Made by a program: the position numbers and the translations under genes
DNA from: Pilatotrama ljubarskyi
Taxonomy: Eukaryota; Basidiomycota; Agaricomycetes; Polyporales; Polyporaceae
DNA: 37,384 bases
Assembly: GCA_022385805.1 (NCBI GenBank)
Contig: MU277807.1
Span: 1 to 37,384 of the forward strand
Direction of reading: 5' to 3'
The notes under the pieces: generated by a model
Database searches by the model: none
What the model saw: the letters and a program-made list of their open reading frames with translations, nothing else
Told to the model about the DNA's origin: nothing
In this document: in pieces, positions 32,135 to 37,384 of the stretch
How positions within the stretch are numbered: the stretch's first letter is position 1
Layout: each line of letters starts with the position of its first letter

Positions 32135-34871
32135 CTACTGGTTGTATCGGACTTGCCAGAAGTCGTTGGTACTTTTGGGGGTGGCGCCAGTGGGGCGCGG
32201 GCTGCTCTTCATGCCGCCGTTGACACCCGCGGCGTCGGTCGCTTGCTGCGGCGAGTGGCGAGCGTACCCCGACCCGGGAGCGGGCGTCGGGCCAGCGCTG
32301 GAGGGCCCTGAGCCAGACCCGGATGCCGTGTTCAGCGTCTTGCTCTCCTCGCCGTCGAGCCTCCAGATGGACGACGTCGGGCCGTTGCTGCGTCCGGAGA
32401 GCGAAGTGAAGGAGGATGTGCTGCCGGTGCGGCCATTGACGCCGTAGAGGCCGTGCTGCTGCTGCTGCTGCTGTCCACCTGCCGATTGCTGACCGGCATG
32501 CGAGTGCGAGTGCGCGGAGGTAGCCGAGGAGGATACGTAATGCGCGTCCTCGGACGAGCCGTCAAAAGATAAGTCCGCCGAGGACGACGACGCGGACGAG
32601 GGCGAGAGGGACGGGGAGTGCACAATGTCCTGTAAGAACGAGGGCAGGAGCGTGCGAGACGCAGGAGGGCTCGACGTGAGCAGCGGTCCGGGGCCAGAGC
32701 CGAAGGGCAGCGATGGACGCGCGCCGGCGTAAGTGGGAAGGGCGCCGCTACGCGTGGGCACACCGCGACCGCCGGACGTCTGATAGATAGGCAGTGCATC
32801 CTTTTCGTGCTCGCGTTCGGAGAGGGAGAGCGGCGGGAGGAGCGGGAAGTGCTCGGACGCGGGCGAGGAGTCGCGGCTGCTGTCGCGTTGGCCAAAGGGG
32901 CCCATACCCATGCCGACGGCGTACGGGTTGGCGTTCGGGCGCACCTGGAAGGGCGGGGCGCTATTGGGTGGCTGGGGCTGAGCTTGGGCGGGCGCGGAGG
33001 GCTGCGAGGCAAGCCCGTTGAGGTCGAGCGCGTTGAACTGCGTGGCGAGGACGTTGGCGAGAAGCGCGATGCGCTCGGCTTGGACCGCGGCGGAGATGGA
33101 GTCTCCGTTGCCTTCTGCGTCTGCATAACAAGGTCCAATATGGCATTGCAAGAGGAAGGAGAGAAGATGAGAAGCGTACATGGGAAACACGTCTGGCAGA
33201 CCTTGCGCCTGCGCCAGTTGTGGTAGTTGCACTTGCCGCAGATCCAGTCGCCGGGCTGCTTCTCCGCCGCGCCCTTGTTGCCGGTGTTGATGATCGGCGG
33301 ATACTGTGGATCACGCGTTGTCAACCATTGTTCGAGGGACACAAAGAAAGAGACGTACGGTGATGAGCGCAGAGTCGATGGGGCGGATCTGGCACGGCTC
33401 GGGCAGCGGCTCGTTGTCCGGCCAGTACATCACGCACGGCGAGAGCGGGTCGCGCGAGATGTTGCGAACGCGTCCGCCGACGCTCAGTGCGCGCCCGGAC
33501 GGCGTGAGCGGCGGATACTGCGGGGGCGGGGCCTTGGAGGGCGCGTGCGACGGCGGAGGGACGCCGCCCGCACTGAGTCCGCTCGAGGGTCCGAGGAAGG
33601 GGAAGCCCGGTGCCGGCGAGGACATGGAGGTGAGCGGGGTCTGCGGCGCACTCTGGGTGCCATTGTAGCGGCTGGCGAAACGCGGCGACGGGTTCGCGAG
33701 CGGGTAGTTGGGCGGATGAGCCTGGTCAGCGGAGAGCGGCGGGGCACCGCCCGAGCGCGGGCGACCGCAGACGATGCAGGATATATTGCGCCTGGAAGAG
33801 CGTCAGTAACTGACAATCTGAGGCAAAACGAAACGAGACGCACTGGAAATTGTGCGCGCTGCAGTTCGGGGCGGAGCACCTGCGAAAGACGCGTTAGAGA
33901 CGGCTGCTGGCGACGCGACGGCGGGGACTTACATCCAGTCGCCGGCGCGGAAGCTGGTCTTGGGGTTGGGCGGGTTGCTAGAGATGGTGTAGGGCGGAGC
34001 GATGCCGTCGTTGAACGCGGACTGGGCGGGCGAGCGATAGTTGAGGGGGGACTGAGGGCCTCCGGTGGAATAGATGTCGCGCAGGGAGGACGCGTCCGGG
34101 ATGGTGAGGGGCGGGAGATGGGGGTTGGCGTGGCGGGGAGGGACGTCGCGCTCCTAGACAGGGTGAGCGTGAAACCGAGCACGCGACGCGGAGGAGGACT
34201 TACGACCGGGTCGACGTTGAGGCGCTTGAGGACGGGAAGCGACGAGAGATCGCTCTCGAGGGCGGGGGCGACGGTGAAGATGTCGCAACCCAAGTTCAAG
34301 GCGGCACGGGCCTGGAGGCAGCGGTGAGATGAATACGCGGAGGCAGAGAGACGCGGGCGGGGGACGTACGTCTTCGTGCGAGGGGAATATGGCCCAGATG
34401 CCTCCGGAATGGGCGGCGGCCGAGTCAGAATGGGCCAACATAGGGGTCGGCGTGGAGAGATTGTTCTGGGGGAGCGGGATGAGGATGGGGAGGCGCGGAG
34501 GTATATGAAGCAGTGGCATACCTGACTGCAGGCGTGGATGAAGAGGTTCCAGAGAAGATTGGTGGGCGTCGAGCGGACGTCGAGGAGCTGTCAAGGAAAG
34601 GATCAGAGAGAGAAGGGGGAACACGAGGGCGGGTGAGGCGTACGCGAACGACTCTAGACGAGGAGTGCATGAACTGTTCCCGGAGGGTGGGGGAGGAGGG
34701 GAGAGAGACGGCGTTGCGGAAGAGGGGGTTTGCGGCGGTGGAGATGGGGGCGGGGGACGGTCTCACAGTGGCGGAGAGGTCGGGGAAGTCGCGGTGCTCG
34801 GTTGGGCGAGAGGCGGGCGGGGCGACGGGGCGGCCTTGGGAAGGCACGGGCTGGGCTGGGCTGTGAGACAT
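32135..34871 (-). CDS. RNA-binding protein with two RanBP2-type zinc fingers
   Basis: Nine exons: 34644-34871, 34522-34587, 34370-34465, 34204-34311, 33933-34153, 33844-33879, 33359-33791, 33180-33303 and 32135-33120; 765 aa. Finger 1 (about 238-260): GDWMCSAPNCSAHNFQRNIS then CIVC, a C-x4-C variant. Finger 2 (about 414-435): GDWICGKCNYHNWRRRKVCQ then TC (C-x2-C-x10-C-x2-C). Upstream, residues about 75-165 (LLDVRSTPTNLLWNLFIHAC; IWAIFPSHEDARAALNLG) look like a divergent RRM. The C-terminal third is Ser/Pro-rich, low-complexity, with a run of six Gln. RanBP2 fingers of this class bind single-stranded RNA, often GGU. The domain set recalls yeast Nrp1, a stress-granule protein, but orthology is a guess. 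The final FWQVRYNQ is a short, perhaps conserved, tail. Confidence 0.82.
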
Positions 34872-35817
34872 GCCCGGGACGTCGCGCACGGCGAGGTGAG
34901 ACTAGCGCGGTATTAGGCAGAGGACGTGTGCTACGCGAAGCGAGAGGGAACGGAGGAGAGCGAGCGTCGGTTAGATGAGCATAGAGTACACGGACGAGCA
35001 CACGACGATGAGCATCAACAACCAACGCAAAGAATTTATTTGCATCGCTCCTCCCATTGGCTCCCGCCCCCCCGTCCCCGACCCCCCGCCCCCCGTCCCG
35101 CCCTCCGATAGGCCCGTCCGTCCGGCTACTCCGGCCCAGCCCACTCCCCGTCCTCATCCCTTTTCCCTCAATGTTCCGCCCCCCATCTCCCGACTGCCTC
35201 TCAACCCGGCGAGCGCCCGACTTCTTACTCACGGCAAACATTTGCCCTTTCCGCAACCCGGGCCCCAACATAACCAAGGAATATGTAACACAGCTATCCG
35301 CCTTTGTGGTTGCTCTGACACGATTCCGATTCCGGTTACAGCTGTTTGCAAAATCATTGGACCGGCGCTCCAATTCACGCGCCGCGCCCAATTCGCGCAA
35401 AAGACGCAAAACGCGCGGAGAGCTCACACTGAGATTCAGAAGACCCCGTCGATGCTCCCTCAGTGACTCAAAAATGGTATAATCGCGTATATATGCTCCT
35501 GCATGCTATATCTTCCTTCCTGTACACTTCCCTTTGACAGAGGAGAAGAATACATATGCTTTGAGGATGGCGATTTTGGGCGCCTAACTGACAGCTCAGC
35601 GGGCGCCTAAGAGGAAGCTGGTACCAGTGGAATACTCGAGTATTCTGAGAACACGGCAGCCGCCTTTGTGACGTCTTACATGGCTGTGAAGCATGTATAG
35701 GTATCTGGGAACATGCTAATATCATTTGCTACCAGCCATATGTACTTGGAGTTGATTGACCACATGGCCAGCCCATAGGAGTAAGTGAAGGCTGCGCCTC
35801 GCACCTATGGGCTCAAT
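34872..35817. other. Spacer between zinc-finger gene and copia LTR
   Basis: 946 bp. The left part is the zinc-finger gene's promoter; pyrimidine-rich C runs (about 35068-35130) and a tatatatgc stretch near 35487 stand out. The right end has a 9-bp inverted repeat (gcccatagg at 35771-35779, cctatgggc at 35804-35812). No gene recognised. Confidence 0.5.
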
Positions 35818-36083
35818 TGTTGAGCAGGGCTTGGCACGCAGCGGAAAGCCCGCTAGGCTCAGCTTACCTGTGGAGCACTTGATAGAGGCACACGTAGTGG
35901 TTGAGGATAGAAAGCGACTTAGAGATCCGCTCCTGCAGAGCGGTCTTATATACTACTGTACATGTGGCTGTGCTAGAACTATCCAGTATCTACCAGCCAC
36001 GAACTCTATTGTCCGTGTGTCAGCACCTATGACTAAGTGCGACCGGTTGACTATGCTGCTATTACTAAGCGCCTAGTTCAACA
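35818..36083 (-). repeat. 3' LTR of Ty1/copia element
   Basis: On the plus strand it begins TGTTGA (35818) and ends TCAACA (36083), a 6-bp terminal inverted repeat of the expected TG...CA type; length 266 bp. On the minus strand the purine tract gcgagggggag (36084-36094) directly precedes the LTR start, as copia plus-strand priming requires. TATATAAG (35946-35953, minus strand) is a plausible LTR promoter. The sequence tcaat (35813-35817) would be the target-site copy; its partner lies outside the window. Confidence 0.7.
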
Positions 36084-36094
36084 CTCCCCCTCGC
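36084..36094 (-). other. Polypurine tract of copia element
   Basis: Minus strand gcgagggggag, immediately internal to the 3' LTR. Position and composition fit the plus-strand primer of LTR retrotransposons. Confidence 0.65.
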
Positions 36095-36141
36095 TAAGTG
36101 CAACGGGGTGCACACAAGCGTATGGCACTGAAAGCAGCCAA

Positions 36142-37384
36142 TTAGGCCGAGTCGTAAAACTCAAGGCCGAGTTGGTCTCTGAATCTATTGAACTTGACGT
36201 GACCCAAGTTCTTCGTGAAGAGGTCAGCCGGGTTATCGTTACCGTCGACGTAGAATACCTCGACGAGTCCATTCTCGATGTAGTCGCGAATGGCATGGTA
36301 ACGGATGTCGATATGCTTCGACCGACTTTCAGTGACTGGGTTCGAGCTCATGAAGAGCGATCCCTGATTGTCACCGGCGATGGGAATGGGTCCGAGTTCG
36401 TAGCCAATCTCGCCAAGCAAGTTGCGGATCCAGACTACTTGGCGGCTACAGTCGCTGAGCGCCATGTACTCGGCTTCAGTGGAAGAGTGCGCGACAGTCT
36501 TCTGTGCTCTCGAATTCCAGCTGAAGATACCATTCGCCAACTTCACGAAGTAACCCGTTTGGGAACGTCGTTTCACTGGGTCAGAGGCCCAGTCGGAGTC
36601 CGTGCATGCGCATAAGCCAAGACCCGATGCACCGTCGTATACCAGGGAGTATGACCTGGTTCCGATGAGATAGCGGCAGATATACAGCGCGTAACTCAGA
36701 TGCTCGTGCAAAGGGTTCGCTGCAAACTGCGATAGTTTGGTCACGGCAAATGCAATGTCAGGTCGTGTACCCAACATGATGTACAGCAAGGATCCGATCA
36801 CAGTCTGGAACCTGGAACCTACAGTGGGATCTACCGGTTGCTCATTGAGCTTGGGTTGGTACCTAGCTGGCAGTGGAGTAGGCGCAGGCTTCGCATTCTG
36901 CATTCCGCATCGCAGAAGCACTTTCTCCAGATAGGCGCATTGATCTATACAGATCTTGCGGCCATCTCTCTGGATGCGCATACGCAGGAATTCCTTGACA
37001 TTGCCAAGGTCTCTGCATTCCCAGCGTTCCATGAACTTGGCCTTCATCTTCTCGACGAGTGCCTTGTTCGGTCCGCAGAATATGGCGTCATCGACATATA
37101 CAATGACGATGACTAGTGAGCCATCTTGTTCACGAAGAACGAAGATACCGGCATCACTGCTCAGGCGTTTGAAGCCGAAGACTTTCAAGGACTTGTCAAG
37201 GGTTCGCCACCAAGCGAGACCTGCTTGCTTAAGTCCATACAGAGCACGCTTAAGCCGTAAGACTTTGCGCTCTTGGCCTTTGGCTATGAAGCCTTCAGGC
37301 TGCTCCATGTAGATCTCCTCGTTGAGCTTGCCGTATAGATAGGCATTACGGACGTCGAGTCCGGAGATGTGCCAGTTCTCAAGC
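36142..37384 (-). CDS. Ty1/copia polyprotein, C-terminal part (RT and RNase H), partial
   Basis: Open without a stop from the window edge (37384) to TAG-type termination at 36142, about 413 codons. It starts inside the RT (WHISGLDVRNAYLYGKLNEE, then MEQPEGF). It continues through RALYGLKQAGLAWWRTLD, VIVYVDDAIF (catalytic YVDD), GSLLYIMLGTRPDIAFAV, then RNase H: CTDSDWASDPVKRRSQTGYF, SSTEAEYMALSD, GDNQGSLFMSS and KHIDIRYHAIRDY, ending in NPADLFTKNLGHVKFNRFRD. All key acidic residues are present. Copia order (integrase before RT) implies gag, protease and integrase lie beyond the right edge. No internal frameshift suggests a recent insertion. Downstream by 47 nt is the polypurine tract and 3' LTR. 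Confidence 0.95.
   Translation of the reverse strand, partial: LENWHISGLDVRNAYLYGKLNEEIYMEQPEGFIAKGQERKVLRLKRALYGLKQAGLAWWRTLDKSLKVFGFKRLSSDAGIFVLREQDGSLVIVIVYVDDAIFCGPNKALVEKMKAKFMERWECRDLGNVKEFLRMRIQRDGRKICIDQCAYLEKVLLRCGMQNAKPAPTPLPARYQPKLNEQPVDPTVGSRFQTVIGSLLYIMLGTRPDIAFAVTKLSQFAANPLHEHLSYALYICRYLIGTRSYSLVYDGASGLGLCACTDSDWASDPVKRRSQTGYFVKLANGIFSWNSRAQKTVAHSSTEAEYMALSDCSRQVVWIRNLLGEIGYELGPIPIAGDNQGSLFMSSNPVTESRSKHIDIRYHAIRDYIENGLVEVFYVDGNDNPADLFTKNLGHVKFNRFRDQLGLEFYDSA

Larger units (their letters stand above)
35718..37384 (-). mobile_element. Ty1/copia LTR retrotransposon, 3' portion
   Basis: Includes 3' pol, polypurine tract and 3' LTR, as described in the separate entries; the element proper ends at 35818. 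The span below 35818 is flank, included because the boundary rests on the inverted terminal hexamer only. The 5' end lies outside the window. Confidence 0.75.

Noticed and set aside
32450..32480. CRISPR-like or functional trinucleotide array (gctgctgctgctgctg)
   Set aside because: This is the coding run for six glutamines in the zinc-finger protein.
33227..34327. Long plus-strand ORF of 366 codons opposite the zinc-finger gene
   Set aside because: Arg/Gly-rich antisense frame without domains; the minus strand has spliced exons with two zinc fingers.

Overview
The window is nuclear DNA of a filamentous basidiomycete, most likely an Agaricomycete. The genome is GC-rich, the genes are split by many 40-90 nt GT-AG introns, neighbouring genes are often divergent or convergent with short spacers, and the transposon types fit. 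The coding calls come from splicing the ORFs by eye until both reading frame and family motifs were continuous. All the gene models listed as intact close in frame with a start and a stop.

Layout. 0.2-1.1 kb (-): decayed remnant of a fungal Fe(II)/2-oxoglutarate dioxygenase-like gene. 2.3-4.9 kb (-): rhodanese plus dual-specificity phosphatase with the architecture of an animal MAP-kinase phosphatase. 5.1-8.3 kb (+): DEF1-like CUE-domain, Gln-rich protein. 8.8-10.65 kb (-): SRAP/HMCES abasic-site protein with a C-terminal PIP-like motif. About 11.1-17.1 kb (-): a non-LTR retrotransposon (ORF1; ORF2 with endonuclease, an RNase H-like segment, RT and a zinc finger), frameshifted and interrupted by a 490-base assembly gap. 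17.7-18.4 kb: composite repeat of two 156-bp inverted arms inside two 54-bp direct repeats. 18.9-20.5 kb (-): choline-phosphate cytidylyltransferase. 21.0-22.8 kb (+): Bromo_TP histone-fold TFIID subunit (TAF8/TAF3-like). 23.3-24.1 kb (+): small eight-cysteine CFEM-like surface protein. 24.6-25.4 kb (-): eIF5A. 25.8-27.2 kb (+): two-LIM-domain protein. 27.4-28.9 kb (-): PIH1/Nop17 of the R2TP chaperone. 29.6-31.1 kb (+): DAHP synthase (shikimate entry). 32.1-34.9 kb (-): RanBP2-type double zinc-finger RNA-binding protein. 35.8 kb to the end (-): 3' part of a Ty1/copia element with its 3' LTR, running off the window.

How the genes relate. This is a housekeeping neighbourhood, not a biosynthetic or defence cluster. 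DEF1 and HMCES, both DNA-damage factors, are convergent neighbours. eIF5A and the LIM gene, PIH1 and DAHP synthase, the cytidylyltransferase and the TAF, and the phosphatase and DEF1 are divergent pairs sharing upstream regions. The retroelements sit in the spacers between these genes.

Most notable: an RNase H-like segment placed between endonuclease and RT in the LINE, with its catalytic acidic residues replaced; the inverted/direct composite repeat beside it; a 4-nt microexon in DAHP synthase; a GC-AG intron plus 12-nt and 8-nt exons in the LIM gene; an MKP-like kinase-docking motif in the phosphatase rhodanese domain; and a Gcn4-type site upstream of DAHP synthase. I found no clearly new multi-gene system.
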